A stretch of 64,000 bases of DNA, taken from the NCBI RefSeq assembly GCF_011397635.1, contig NC_064773.1:4608782-4672781 (forward strand), read 5' to 3'. Positions 54,344-64,000 of this stretch are shown one piece after another. A program made the position numbers and the translations under genes. The stretch is from Epinephelus fuscoguttatus (lineage: Eukaryota > Chordata > Actinopteri > Perciformes > Serranidae). How positions within the stretch are numbered: the first letter of the stretch is position 1; the number at the start of each line of letters is the position of its first letter. The notes under the pieces were generated by a model that was not told the origin of the DNA, searched no databases, and saw only the letters and a list, made by a program, of their open reading frames with translations.

Positions 54344-57300
54344 GTGCAGCAACGACATGTGTCCGTGTCCTCGGAACTGTGTTCACTCTCAGTTGGTCCT
54401 GTGTAAATACAGTGTGATTTTAGAGCGAATACAGACTTTAACAACAACAGCATGTTACGGTGGTGCTCACAGTACTTTATTACACATGTGAAGGTCGCAA
54501 GATAAATTCGGCGTACGTTTTATTTCTGTCAAAAATATTTTTTTTAATAATAAGTCAACGTTTTGATGTCACTGTCCCCTGTGTCAGTGTGGCTAAACCA
54601 ATGTTTTGTTTCTCAGTGTCAGGTGGTGCCACTAATAAATCACTTCACACAACTGCTGAGTACTTCAATGGAAATATATCATAATTAATGCAACGGTTGA
54701 AAGTAATTTAGACTATTGACTAAAGTCCTGTACTGCGCTATAATTATGAGGTACTTCTGCTGTACTACATGTCAAATATAACATAATTTTGCACGTTTTT
54801 TGCCGCTATAATTATTTGACAGCAATAACTATCAGGTACAGAACATTTTATTAATTAAAACAAATTATTATTAGAAAATTATTCCATTTAAACTACAAAA
54901 AATGTGTATATCAGTACTTTTACTTTTGTTACTTGAAGTTCATTTTCCTGATAGTACTGCTCCACGTGTACTTACACAAGATTACGAACGCAGATCTTAC
55001 TGGTAATGGAGTATTTTTACATTGCAGTATTACATTTTTACAAAGATTGAGTACTTTAATGAAAGGTAGAGACACTCCAAACACTTAAATTAGGAAACTG
55101 AGCTGCTCTGTGGTTCTTCCCCCAGAAAATGTTGAAAATTCACGTGGCGAAATCCTGTCTTCATGCAAATTAAAGGACTTTCAGTGACCTGTGTACATTT
55201 AGGCATATTTTCAAAAACTTGAAATGATTTTATCAAATTCACAAACTTTCAAGGATTCCAAGGACCCGAGGGAACCCTGTTGATTTATCATGTTTTATGT
55301 GGCCTTTTGAGACTCATAGACATCTATGAGGCCCAAAATGTAGGCCTTGGGCCTTCAGATATGTTAGAAAACCCAATGTAAACTGCCATTTATTTCTTCT
55401 GCTAAAGAATGTAATTGAAGACCAGGAGTGATGATGGCATGTAACTATACATGAGCAGCAAATTACCTGGAGTTTTCATTTGAAACAACCCAGTGTATGC
55501 ATTGTATGCAATTCTATATACAGTAATAAGGCCATGCCATAACTCAGCATTAAAGGGAAATTTCGGTTTATTTCAACCTGTCTCCTATCGTCCTAAATTT
55601 GTTACAAGTGACTAGTGACATAGAAATAATAGTTAGCATGTTAGCCGTTAGCCTAGATACAGCCGGGGCGCATAGTAGCGTCAGACCTGTTAAAACGTAA
55701 GTGAACGGGCAACCTTCAAGTGCAAAGTTAGTCCACTAAACAAGCTTTTTTTCCACAAAGACCGCCTCATATCGTTAGGATAAATGTCAGAGAACATATA
55801 GAAAACCACATGTAAACGTGTTGTCTTACCTTACCGGTGTGCTGCCATGTTTGTTTACCATCTAGCTCTGCTTTCCAAAGCGCGGCCGAAGTATCGCGAG
55901 AACAAGCAGCAACAGCTGGAAGGCAGAACCGGACAGTAGCCTGAAAAGTTCATTCATTTATTTTATGAAAGATTTATAGAATAATGGCTGACTTTTTGCC
56001 AGACTTCGACTTTGTGGAGGAGGAATCTGATTTTGCAGAGTTTGATGGCCGCCCTTATTTATTTGAGCCAGAATACACTGACGAAGAGCTTCGTGAAATT
56101 GAAGAACGGAGGAGAGAGAGAGAGAGAGAGGCGCAACAGGTAGAGGACGAGAGAGGAGGAATGGCTGCTGCAAGGCTGCGTAGCTCTGGAGATTGGTGGT
56201 GTACCTGTGAATGCTGTGCCCCAGTGCCCACAGAAGAGGAATGCCTCTGTTGCAAGGAATGGGACCGGTTGCAGCCTTATTTTCAAGGTCTGGATGTGAC
56301 CGAGGACGAGACACCTCCACCTGGAGTAGTATCCAGCTGGGCTTTATCTAGAGCTCACGAGATATACTTCAGCCGCGCTTTGGAAAGCAGAGCTAGATGG
56401 TAAACAAACATGGCAGCACACCGGTAAGGTAAGACAACACGTTTACATGTGGTTTTCTATAAGTTCTCTGACATTTATCCTAACGATATGAGGCGGTCTT
56501 TGTGGAAACAAAGCTTGTTTAGTGGACTAACTTTGCACTTGAAGGTTGCCCGTTCACTTACGTTTTAACAGGTCTGACGCTACTATGCGCCCCGGCTGTA
56601 TCTAGGCTAACGGCTAACATGCTAACTATTATTTTTATGTCACTAGTCACTTGAAACAAATTTAGGACGATAGGAGACAGGTTGAAATAAACCGAAATTT
56701 CCCTTTAACTAATTCATGTAAAGTTATATGCTGTTCCCACGTTTGTTCACTAGATGGCTGTAGAAGGCACTGAGTAAACTTAAAGCGTTATTCAATCCAT
56801 AGGTACAATTCTGACCAGCAATGTATCGATGATAGGCGACTTCCACGCTATTTACTCTGTAAGCCAATAGGCAACCAGTGTAGACTAGGGGAAGGACGAA
56901 GTAAAATGAAGTTCAGGGTAGCCCCATGAGACCTAAACTTGCTTTCTGAGAATAGTATGCGGTCCGGTCAAGCCACAGAATGGGCTGGACGTTTAATATT
57001 TTTGTATCTGTAAAGTATAGAGGTGTGCCATATCATCCCGTTCATGATAATACCGTTCTAAAGTTTAATATGATATGAAAAATTCATATCGTGATGATTA
57101 GAGGAGAAATTGCAGAGCAACATCTCCCAACAGCAGCCCATTTGTTTTCCATCTCGCTGCATTTGTTTGTTACAGAATCACCGCTGTAACAAAGTTTGGT
57201 GTTTTTTTGATCCACTAACATGGCTGCAGGTCCCTGAACTACAACACCAGTTTAATAGAGAACCCCTGTAATAAACTGTAGAGGTGAAATACACAAAACA

Positions 57301-60300
57301 CCACTGTAAAATCTAACTTCTTCTTCCAGGAGAATAATACTGAACAATCCCAAGAAGAGGAATGCTCTGTCTCTGTCCATGCTGGAGTCGCTCAGAGAAA
57401 ACATCCTGACTGACGTCGACAGCGATGACCTCAGAGTTGTTATCATATCAGGTTTGTATTTACTGTGAGTGTGTGAGTGTGACAGAGAAAGAAACACGGT
57501 GGTCTAATGTAATGTGTGTTTATGTGTGTGTGTGTGTCAGCCAGAGGTCCAGTGTTTTCCTCAGGACACGACCTGAAGGAGCTGACGTCAGCTCAGGGCA
57601 GAGATTATCACACCAAGGTGTTTCACACCTGTGCAGAGGTTAGTCTCTTTGTTTTGTCTTTCTTGGGCTGCTGCTCTTCCCCGCCCCCGCCAAGCCCGCA
57701 GTTCCTTCAGATATTGCATCCTCTGTTTGTTTGTGTTTTGTTTTTTTTTTGCTTGTTTGTCTAACTCTTCAAACGTAGGTTTTGGAGGAATGGAGCTCTG
57801 GAAGGTTAATACGCAGGTTAAATGGATTGAGAGATGCAGCCAAGTATGTTATCATATCTTAGCTTCACAGCATCAGCCCTAACTTACCTACTAACTATTT
57901 TGGGTCATGACCATAAGTTTAATGCTAAAATAGAAGGAAAACACATTAGCAAAAGAACACATTCTTTTCTTTTTGTTTTCTACCAAACGCTCAAGGGGAA
58001 ACTGAATCAGCAGAAGTTCAGCCTGAGTTGAATATTTACAGCTTTGACAGCAGATGATAAGAGACAAAATGACCAATTAATTAATTAGGGTCCTAATTAA
58101 TTAATTGCTATTGTAATCTTAGGTATTTTTCGTCTTCTTCTTCCGAGGAAATCATACTTCCCATGGGTGAAAACTCACCAAACTTTGCACAAAGGTCCAG
58201 TCTCATGCCAGATATCCTCAGCTGTAAACTCAAGCCAATAGTCCTGATGGTGGCGCTACAGCAAGCGTCTAAAGTTTGAAACTTTGAAAATTCATAACAA
58301 ATCAACCATACGTGCTACAACTTCACAACTTTCATCAAACTGTAGCCCCAATACTGAAGAAACTTTTGTACATTTAAACCTTTTAAAATTATGAAATTCA
58401 TCACTCTGTTTTTTTCAAAAACTGTAAAACTTCTTAAACCTATTCCTCTCAAAACCTATCTCCAAACTTGCTACAGAGCATCTTCAGACTGTCCTACAAA
58501 AACTACGTTTCTCAGATTTTTGATTTATCAAAAATTGAGCCGACAGTGCATCAAAATGTTTGACTGTAAACGGTACTGTAAACATATACATGCAAATTCT
58601 TGCTAAATAAATCTTCAATGTTCATGAAAAAAAGACAAAATTCTAGAGTCATAGTAGATGATGTGTGGCACATTTCAGAATTTTATCTCAAAAACTGAAT
58701 TTTTGACAGCATTTTGAATTTTGCTCTAATGTGAACAATTGGAGTCAATGTAAAAATGGCAATTTTAAACATCAGTTTTTCACTTATGGAGCAAATCAAT
58801 CATTGCTACAAACAAATTACCAACATCTCCATGCTGTCTAGATGCAATATGTGTGTTTTCAGAATTTTGTCTTAATAACTGAATTTTTTACAGTGGTTTC
58901 AAATCTGCCTTTCCATGCACAGATGGCTGCTTTCCTACACAACAGTGAATGGCTTACTCAGTTTGTGAAGCCACTGTTGAGTTGCTACTTTCATTAGCTC
59001 AGAGCGGTAGATGACCATCTTAGATTCCAGAGGTTGCGGATTCGAGCCTCAACTGGTGAAGAATCCACATTGTAATGTAATCATCTTCTTGCGCTCCAGC
59101 TTACTGCTTAAAATTCCCTGAGTGTGACTGATCACTGTGCGGCATCTTCAAGTCTTTTTTCTGCTAGAAAATCTGCCTTCTCATGCTTGAAAATAAACCA
59201 AACTTTGCACAAAGATCCAGTGTCAATACTTCAGTGTGAAACCATCTGAGGCTTCTCACTTTGCACATAGCTCAACTAGTTAAACATCAGTTTTTCACTT
59301 ATGGAGCAAATCAATCATTTTTACAAACAAATTACCAACATCTCCATGCTGTCTAGATGCAATATGTATATTTTCAGATTTTTGTTTCGATAACTGAATT
59401 TTTTTACAGTGGTTTGAAATCTGCTTTTCCATGCGTGGACGGCTGCTAAACTGCACGTCTGGCTTAGTCAGTTTGTGAAGCTACACATGAATTGTCACTG
59501 ACTAATTAGCTCAGTGAGATAGAAACTGATTCTTAGTGTCAGAGGTTGTGAGTTCAAGCCTCAGCTGATGCAAAAGGCAGATTGTGTTGCTAAATTCCTA
59601 AATGTCTTCCAGTTCTTCTGCTTGTTGCTCAGAATTGCCTAAAAATGCCCGGACCCAACCCATCGCTGCGCAGCACACAAACTCAAAAAGGCTCAGGACC
59701 GACAATCGAACCCTCGCCTTTGAGATTGCACTGCTGACTCCTCAGGTAGTCCTTAGAGCTCAAGTCCTGCCCCACATGTGTCCTGCTCCAAGGTCACTGC
59801 CCTGCAAAGGCCAGTGGAGCAAAAGGTATCCTGGAGGTAAACTGAATGGAGGTAGGACTTTAGCTCTCTATTACATACATGTTAAAGGAAAAAAGACACT
59901 CGCCAAACTATCTTTTCCTTCAACATGTATGTTATATGTCACCTAAATCTGACTGACCCTTCTATCTCGGCATGCAGTGAAGGGCTCTGAGATCACTTTG
60001 CCCACACTGGAGAAGAACCTGACGATGGCGTTGGGCCTCTTTGCTGGTGTGCTCTGGTGACGTTTAAAAGTAGAGGCTATATAGATGTCAACGTTGGGTT
60101 CATCCTGACTCACTGAAACCAGCACCATCTGTGCACTGCCCCAGTGTTTGCAAAGGTCCTTAAAAAAGGCCTGGTCAAGACTTTTAAAAATTTCTGGGAG
60201 AATTTCAAAATCTGCTCCCTCAACTTTGGCCCATATGTTCTCAAACAGGCGGTCGGTTATGAGACGTGGGTTGGTGTCCACACCTGCTTTCTTAAAGGTC

Positions 60301-63300
60301 CTCGAAACCAGCTTCTGTACAAGGACCCTGACAGACAATTTGTTTTTGTTTGTCTGTGCTGATGAATCCTGTTCAGGTTCAGCAGCTGTCTCCTCAGACA
60401 CTACGACTACAGGTGTTGGTGACACTGACTCCCTGTCTTCCCGAGCCTGTTCAACCCTTTTCGATGCCCAGACTGCTGGAGCATTGGACTCACCGACATC
60501 ACTTCCACTCTCCCGGGAGTTGGCCGTTATCATCAGATCACACTCCAAGTCAGGAATATCATCCAGGAAAGGGTCCTCGATGTCACTTACCTCAATGCCC
60601 ATTACTTCCTGGGCAGCATCCGATGTCCTAATCATGAAACTGCCATTGACATTTTCCGCTCCTGATGGCCCTGGAGTTGCGTCTATGTCAGTTATGAGGT
60701 TGCTTTCTGTCTGTCTGTCCATGTCATCCTCTAGCATGACAATTTCATCTGCCACATCCGTACTCTCCAGAGGGACAGAGGTCAGGTCTGCGTCCTCACC
60801 TCGCCGGAGGTGACTGAGGCACTGGTAGACACCTCTTTAGCTGACACGCAGTCAGGTGAATCTATGTCTTGGGGACTTTCCTCAGTCTGTGGAGTGAAGT
60901 CTTCGTGTCCCCAGTCTTCAGGAGCCGAGTGCACCAGCTGGGCGTACGCCTGGGTGTAACGTTACGTCCGACTTAGAACGGAAAGTTACGACCAGTTTAA
61001 GGTTAAGACGAGTGCACCAGTTAGACTTAAGCCCTGTGTGTGTTCCGCCTGGGTGTAACTTTTATGCCTAATGTGGAGCAGGCGTAAGTTGGAAACTCGG
61101 ACTTGTAGCCTTGGTAATTTTAACGGAATCAAACGGCCGGAAAAAAGAAAGAAAGATGGCAAGACGTCTTATTTACTGGATGCTTAACGAGAGAGCATTT
61201 AGACGGGAAAGAGTCATTCGTGACAGGACAAACCCGCTCGATGTGTATACAGAGAGTGAGCTGATAGAGAGGTTTCGTTTCGGCAGACAAGCGCTCTTTG
61301 AGTTAATTGAAGAGCTCTCCCCTCAACTGCAGCATCGGTCTGACAGAAACTCGGCGCTGTCCCTGCAGGTGCTGATTGCGCTCAGGTTTTACGCCAACGG
61401 GGCCTTTCAAAATACAGTGGGGGACATGATCAATGCACTTTTTCCTGACCTCTTCCACTGTCCGCAGTCCTCCATCACAGTTATTGTTTATGGACGCAGT
61501 GATTGTTTTCCACGCCGACAGTTTGTGCCTGTTGGTGTTGGTGTTATTTAATCTTGCCGTGAGGATGTCCTTATGTTCTGAATATAATTCTATCAGCTTC
61601 CTAATTTCTCCATCTGTAAAATTTACCTTCCTTTTTTTTTGATTAGTGTTCTCCATATTGTTTCTTCTTCCAGCTGTGGGGACAAGTTTGAGAGCACTTT
61701 GGGTAGAAGTGTGTTGCTTGGCAACAATCATCGATTCGCGTGTATTCACGTGGACGCGCATTGTAAGACCAGGCGCAGCTACGACCGTTGTCAGTCAGGC
61801 TTGGTGCACGCGGTGTAAATTCCAGTCACAACGTCGGACGTAGTTAAGTCCGGCGTAAGAGTTAAGACCTTCTTTTTTACGCCCAGTTGGTGCACTCGGC
61901 TCCTGCAAACTCCAGAGGGACAGTGTGGTTCCTCGCCAGACTGTCCCTCCGTCCCTGTGAAGTCCTCATGTCCCAAATTTTTGTCGAACTCCAGAGGATC
62001 AGAGGTCAGGTCTGCTCTCTTGACAGCCTTGGTCCTACTGGAGCGGACCTTATTCCTGGGTCTTGCTCCAAAGTAACGCTCCCAGCAGCGCTTGAATGCA
62101 GGCTTCATCCATTTAAAGATGTTTCTGCCACATCTGCCTGCAGATTTCTTGTCTGTCCCATCAGAAAGTTGTAGGTATTGCATGTTTGTCCAGTTTTTCT
62201 CATCTGCACTCTGCAAACTCTCGCCGGAGGTCGAAAAAGCGTTTCAGCTCTGCCTTCACCTTTTGTTGGGTGGGACAGAGATCTGGGCGCTTCATCCTCC
62301 GACTGAGAGCACTGCTCAGCCTCCTCAGCCTCCCACCTGTGGACCGACTCCATTAGCTCTTCTGAATCATAAAAAGCCCAATGCACTATCTCTGACATGG
62401 CTATGGCCTGTTCTTCAGAGATTCTAAAGGTGTTTGTGAGGGTTGAGGAGACCATGGTTTCACTGTCCAATGTTTCCCCCTGGCGCTCTGCAGACCATTG
62501 CAGGGGGGCAAAAAACCTTTTCAAATCGTCCCTGAGCATCTCCCTGTTGGTGAAGGCAGCTGAGGATGTAATTTTGTCAAGACTGGCTTCGTCTTTAGCC
62601 CGTTCCTCCGTCTGCCACCTGCAGAATGCCTGCATCATCTCACTAACAAATCGAAAAGAGAAGTCCCACTGTGAGGTGGACATGTCCCTGTGTTCTGTTG
62701 ACTGTCTCACTGTTGCTGAAATGTCCTGGCTGTGTCTCCATCATATCTGGATCCAGACGACTGTGTTTCAGCACCTGTTGGGAAAAATAAGATTTTAAAC
62801 AAGTAGCTCTCTTCTATGTACTAATGTAACTTCAAAGGAGTTTTTTTGCCTTGTGACATCATCTGACTCAGAAGTGCCTTGAAGTGGATACAGAACACAT
62901 TCTTTGCCATTTTATGTTCCTCTGAATCTTTATTATCATTTAATCCCACAATTTTCACTCTACACACACAATTTATACCTCAAAATGTTTGACAATGTGT
63001 GCTGGTCACAGAAATGCCCCCACGGAATCACTCACACTTACACATTTGGCTCAGTGAGCTTCCAAACAAAGGGAGCGCCGATTTTTTTTTCTCATTCACT
63101 CCTATGTAAACTGAGAGGGGGGATTTCTAGAAAACAGCTGAGGGGCACCAGATCTCTAACCTGCGACCAAAATAACATTTTTAACACCGCAAACATGAAA
63201 AAGACATGTCTGCGTTCAGGAGAAGCTAATCTCTCTGGCGGTATCCTCATATTAATGATTGGACCCACAGTTTGGGAATAACGGAGGAGTTTGAGAGGTC

Positions 63301-64000
63301 TCATGTCCATTAAAAGAACCCTCTGCTGAGAGCAACAGCTCCACACGCACCAACACAGAGACATGTTGGTGTGTGCGTGTCTGAATCTTAAATGCAGACA
63401 GCCTTTACTACTGATAGTACTGTTGATACGTTTGGGATTATGACTGTTCAATACATATTGTAATGTACTGTAATATTATACACACAAAGTGCTCAGTAAT
63501 TATTGTAGTACGCAGCATGAATTCATACACATTAAACCCCTTACCACTTTTCTGTCTATTCCTACTACTTCACCTTCCTCTTACACATTTCAGTCAGCAT
63601 TGCAGTGTAGCATCAGCTTTTCAAAACACCTTCAAATATTCCTCACATTCATACATGCATGGTATGCATTAGTATTCTCATAGTAGTCTCATGTCTCACT
63701 GGTCGTGCTCAGCTAACATCTCCTCTTACTCCTATTCAGAACAACCCAGATTTTTTTGCCAGGCCGTCAAGACCAGGGCTTTAAAACATGGAACAGCCAA
63801 GTGCTAACAAAGCAAATGTTGCAAATTTGAAAAGCCACTGGCTAAATCCTGATGATGTGACAGATTATCCTTTTCCCACTGCATTTGTTTACTTATTATT
63901 TATGTCTCTGAATGCCGTTGGCTCTTGTGTTTCAGGTAATGACTCTGATACAAGATATACCTGTCCCAGTGATCGCCATGGTGAACGGTGTTGCCACTGC
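54207..64000 (+). CDS. echdc3: echdc3, enoyl-CoA hydratase domain-containing 3 (5' part)
   Basis: Mitochondrial crotonase-fold protein. Exons 54207-54343, 57330-57451, 57541-57638 and 63936-64000 (cut by the window end) join in frame. Exon 1 gives an Arg/Ser-rich, acid-poor N-terminus typical of mitochondrial presequences. NGIRRIILNNPKKRNALSLS, VFSSGHDLKELTSAQGRDYH and VPVIAMVNGVATA match ECHDC3. The backbone-binding oxyanion-loop pattern S-S-G-H-D-L is present. The substrate of ECHDC3 is not established in my knowledge. The rest of the gene lies beyond the window. Confidence 0.93.
55550..56708. mobile_element. TTAA-flanked element with ~340-bp TIRs and one ORF
   Basis: TTAA at 55550-55553 and 56705-56708. 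Left arm about 55554-55895, right arm about 56360-56704, near-perfect inverted copies starting AGGGAAATTTCGGTTTATTT. The single ORF at 55984-56403 ends inside the right arm. The TTAA target and AGGG termini fit Kolobok or piggyBac-like elements. It is non-autonomous, with no transposase, in echdc3 intron 1. Confidence 0.9.
55984..56403 (+). CDS. P2X7-tail-like Cys-rich protein carried by transposon
   Basis: 139 residues, intact. Acidic N-terminus (MADFLPDFDFVEEESDFAEF), then GRPYLFEPEYTDEELREIEE, a charged helical RRREREREAQ stretch, and a Cys cluster WWCTCECCAPVPTEEECLCC. Fish genomes hold many short proteins with a FEPEYT box and a C-x-C...T-E-x-E-C-x-C-C cluster, annotated as P2X purinoceptor 7-like after the zinc-binding cytoplasmic domain of P2X7. 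No membrane segments, so not a channel. Whether it is expressed, or serves the transposon, is unknown. Start: first ATG after the left arm. Confidence 0.65.
   Translation: MADFLPDFDFVEEESDFAEFDGRPYLFEPEYTDEELREIEERRREREREAQQVEDERGGMAAARLRSSGDWWCTCECCAPVPTEEECLCCKEWDRLQPYFQGLDVTEDETPPPGVVSSWALSRAHEIYFSRALESRARW
56709..57329. other. rest of echdc3 intron 1
   Basis: No gene. The stretch near 57023-57090 (AGAGGTGTGCCATATCATCC) resembles the end of another DNA element. Confidence 0.35.
57330..57451 (+). CDS. echdc3: echdc3 exon 2
   Basis: (R)RIILNNPKKRNALSLSMLE, SLRENILTDVDSDDLRVVII, S. First strands of the crotonase fold. Acceptor ttccag, donor gtttgt. Confidence 0.94.
57541..57638 (+). CDS. 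echdc3: echdc3 exon 3, active-site loop
   Basis: (A)RGPVFSSGHDLKELTSAQG, RDYHTKVFHTCAE. F-S-S-G-H-D-L is the CoA-binding/oxyanion loop of the family. Acceptor tgtcag, donor gttagt. The upstream intron is only 89 bases. Confidence 0.95.
58992..59054 (+). pseudogene. tRNA-like pseudogene (pol III A and B boxes)
   Basis: A box TTAGCTCAGAGCGGTAG at 58994-59010 and B box GGATTCGAGCC at 59038-59048, spacing as in a tRNA. The D, anticodon and T stems do not pair well, so it is not a functional tRNA. Part of the direct repeat. Confidence 0.6.
59504..59566 (+). pseudogene. second tRNA-like pseudogene
   Basis: A box TTAGCTCAGTGAGATAG at 59506-59522 and B-box-like GAGTTCAAGCC at 59550-59560. More degenerate than the copy at 58992. 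Confidence 0.55.
59943..60755 (-). CDS. C-terminal open frame of the unrecognised locus
   Basis: About 271 codons open. The first codon drawn is GTG, so the real start or acceptor is upstream; ADLTSVPLEST continues in frame to 60788. Acidic, Ser-rich N-terminal half (DIEDPFLDDIPDLECDLM), a linker rich in Glu and Pro, then a compact part LSVRVLVQKLVSRTFKKAGV, RLITDRLFENIWAKVEGADF, ILPEIFKSLDQAFFKDLCKH, AQMVLVSVSQDEPNVDIYIA and a basic tail (KRPNAIVRFFSSVGKVISEP). The alternating hydrophobic/charged pattern suggests a folded helical domain. No membrane segment or signal peptide. Function unknown. Confidence 0.5.
   Translation of the reverse strand: MADEIVMLEDDMDRQTESNLITDIDATPGPSGAENVNGSFMIRTSDAAQEVMGIEVSDIEDPFLDDIPDLECDLMITANSRESGSDVGESNAPAVWASKRVEQAREDRESVSPTPVVVVSEETAAEPEQDSSAQTNKNKLSVRVLVQKLVSRTFKKAGVDTNPRLITDRLFENIWAKVEGADFEILPEIFKSLDQAFFKDLCKHWGSAQMVLVSVSQDEPNVDIYIASTFKRHQSTPAKRPNAIVRFFSSVGKVISEPFTACRDRRVSQI
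61156..61430 (+). pseudogene. Harbinger transposase (HARBI1-like) N-terminal part
   Basis: MARRLIYWMLNERAFRRERV, then YTESELIERFRFGRQALFEL, RNSALSLQVLIALRFYANGA, FQNTVGDM. F-R-F-x-R, L-x-x-Q-V-L-I-A-L-R-F and F-x-x-x-V-G-D are the Harbinger nuclease N-terminal motifs. The DDE catalytic part is missing; after about 61430 the frame runs into antisense Myb sequence. Confidence 0.8.
61428..61690 (-). pseudogene. Myb/SANT-like protein of the Harbinger element (partial)
   Basis: MENTNQKKRKVNFTDGEIRK, LIELYSEHKDILTARLNNTN, KLSAWKTITASINNNCDGGL, RTVEEVRKKC. F-T-x-x-E-I-x-x-L-I-E-L-Y and W-x-x-I-x-x-x-I-N are the Myb-like DNA-binding domain of the second Harbinger gene. Truncated at the same junction as the transposase. 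Confidence 0.75.
62771..63935. other. end of echdc3 intron 3
   Basis: Mostly AT-rich DNA with several short open frames on both strands, none with family features. Possible upstream exons of the antisense locus could not be found. Confidence 0.35.
63936..64000 (+). CDS. echdc3: echdc3 exon 4 (partial)
   Basis: VMTLIQDIPVPVIAMVNGVA, TA, then the window ends. Acceptor gtttcag. P-V-I-A-x-V-N-G is the second conserved crotonase segment. Confidence 0.93.

Larger units (their letters stand above)
58767..59585 (+). repeat. two ~300-bp direct repeats, each ending in a tRNA-like cassette
   Basis: AAACATCAGTTTTTCACTTA and the following ~290 bases (AATTACCAACATCTCCATGC, TCTAGATGCAATATGT, CAGTGGTTT) occur at 58767 and 59282, offset 515. 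Each copy closes with a TTAGCTCAG...TTCGAGCC-type cassette. Between the copies is unrelated sequence with ACCAAACTTTGCACAAA, also seen near 58170. Confidence 0.8.
60919..61906. mobile_element. internally deleted Harbinger element
   Basis: Terminal inverted repeat CAGGAGCCGAGTGCACCAGC at the left and GTTGGTGCACTCGGCTCCTG at the right; more inverted text continues inside (GGGCGTA, TAACG...GTCCG). Flanks allow a CWG target duplication (CTG/CAG), ambiguous because it overlaps the inverted repeat. It carries the 5' part of a transposase gene (+) fused to a reversed Myb-like gene (-). Confidence 0.85.
59943..62770 (-). pseudogene. unrecognised protein-coding locus, antisense in echdc3 intron 3
   Basis: I do not recognise this family. 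On the - strand, from right to left: frame about 62710-62300 (DFSFRFVSEMMQAFCRWQTE, LRDDLKRFFAPLQWSAERQG, AMSEIVHWAFYDSEELMESV); a frame change near 62290 to MKRPDLCPTQQKVKAELKRF; then about 62216-61908 (NMQYLQLSDGTDKKSAGRCG, KWMKPAFKRCWERYFGARP, DLTSDPLEFDKNLGHEDFT). A Harbinger insertion at 60919-61906 follows, and the text resumes EDWGHEDFTPQTEE before a clean 271-codon frame at 59943-60755. It is either multi-exon or decayed: frame changes and a TAA near 60842 favour decay of the 5' half. Codon use and charge pattern look protein-like, unlike the surrounding intron. Confidence 0.5.

Noticed and set aside
55958..56320. 120-codon - strand open frame
   Set aside because: Antisense of the P2X7-tail-like ORF, Ser/Leu-rich because the sense strand is Glu/Arg-rich.
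58992..59566. Functional tRNA genes
   Set aside because: A and B boxes are present but the acceptor, D and T stems do not pair properly, and the cassettes sit inside a dispersed repeat.

Overview
The window is nuclear DNA from a bony fish, most likely a percomorph teleost. The genes are vertebrate, with GT-AG introns, and the non-coding part is filled with fish-type DNA transposons, MITEs, LINE fragments and tRNA-derived SINEs. All three host genes lie on the + strand.

Layout. 1-31433: 3' part of abcc9 (sulfonylurea receptor SUR2), 17 constitutive exon segments plus two alternative terminal exons, one SUR2A-type and one SUR2B-type. 41023-46812: complete kcnj8 (Kir6.1), six coding exons, 421 codons. 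50593-51976: an intronless TRIM/B30.2 gene broken by one frameshifting deletion. 54207-64000: 5' part of echdc3 (mitochondrial enoyl-CoA hydratase domain protein), four exons, the last cut by the window end. abcc9 and kcnj8 encode the regulatory and pore subunits of one ATP-sensitive K+ channel and lie head-to-tail, as in tetrapods.

The introns and intergenic DNA hold most of the unusual material. abcc9 introns carry three arrays of a degenerate tandem repeat containing palindromes identical to the consensus estrogen response element. They also hold nested elements: a hAT element with a BED finger and an 8-bp target duplication inside a THAP-bearing repeat whose uninterrupted copy lies at 34.8 kb; a Tc1-like relic inside a TTAA-flanked MITE; and LINE fragments inside two related long-TIR elements. 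The kcnj8-TRIM interval has a hAT element with a TTF-type zinc finger and a perfect 8-bp duplication. echdc3 intron 1 contains a 1.16-kb TTAA-flanked element with about 340-bp inverted repeats and an ORF resembling the cytoplasmic Cys-rich domain of P2X7. echdc3 intron 3 holds, on the - strand, an unrecognised protein-coding locus with internal repeat modules, split by an internally deleted Harbinger element; it is the best candidate for something undescribed.

Exon ends were set by reading frame, GT-AG rules and recalled family sequences. No search or alignment was run.
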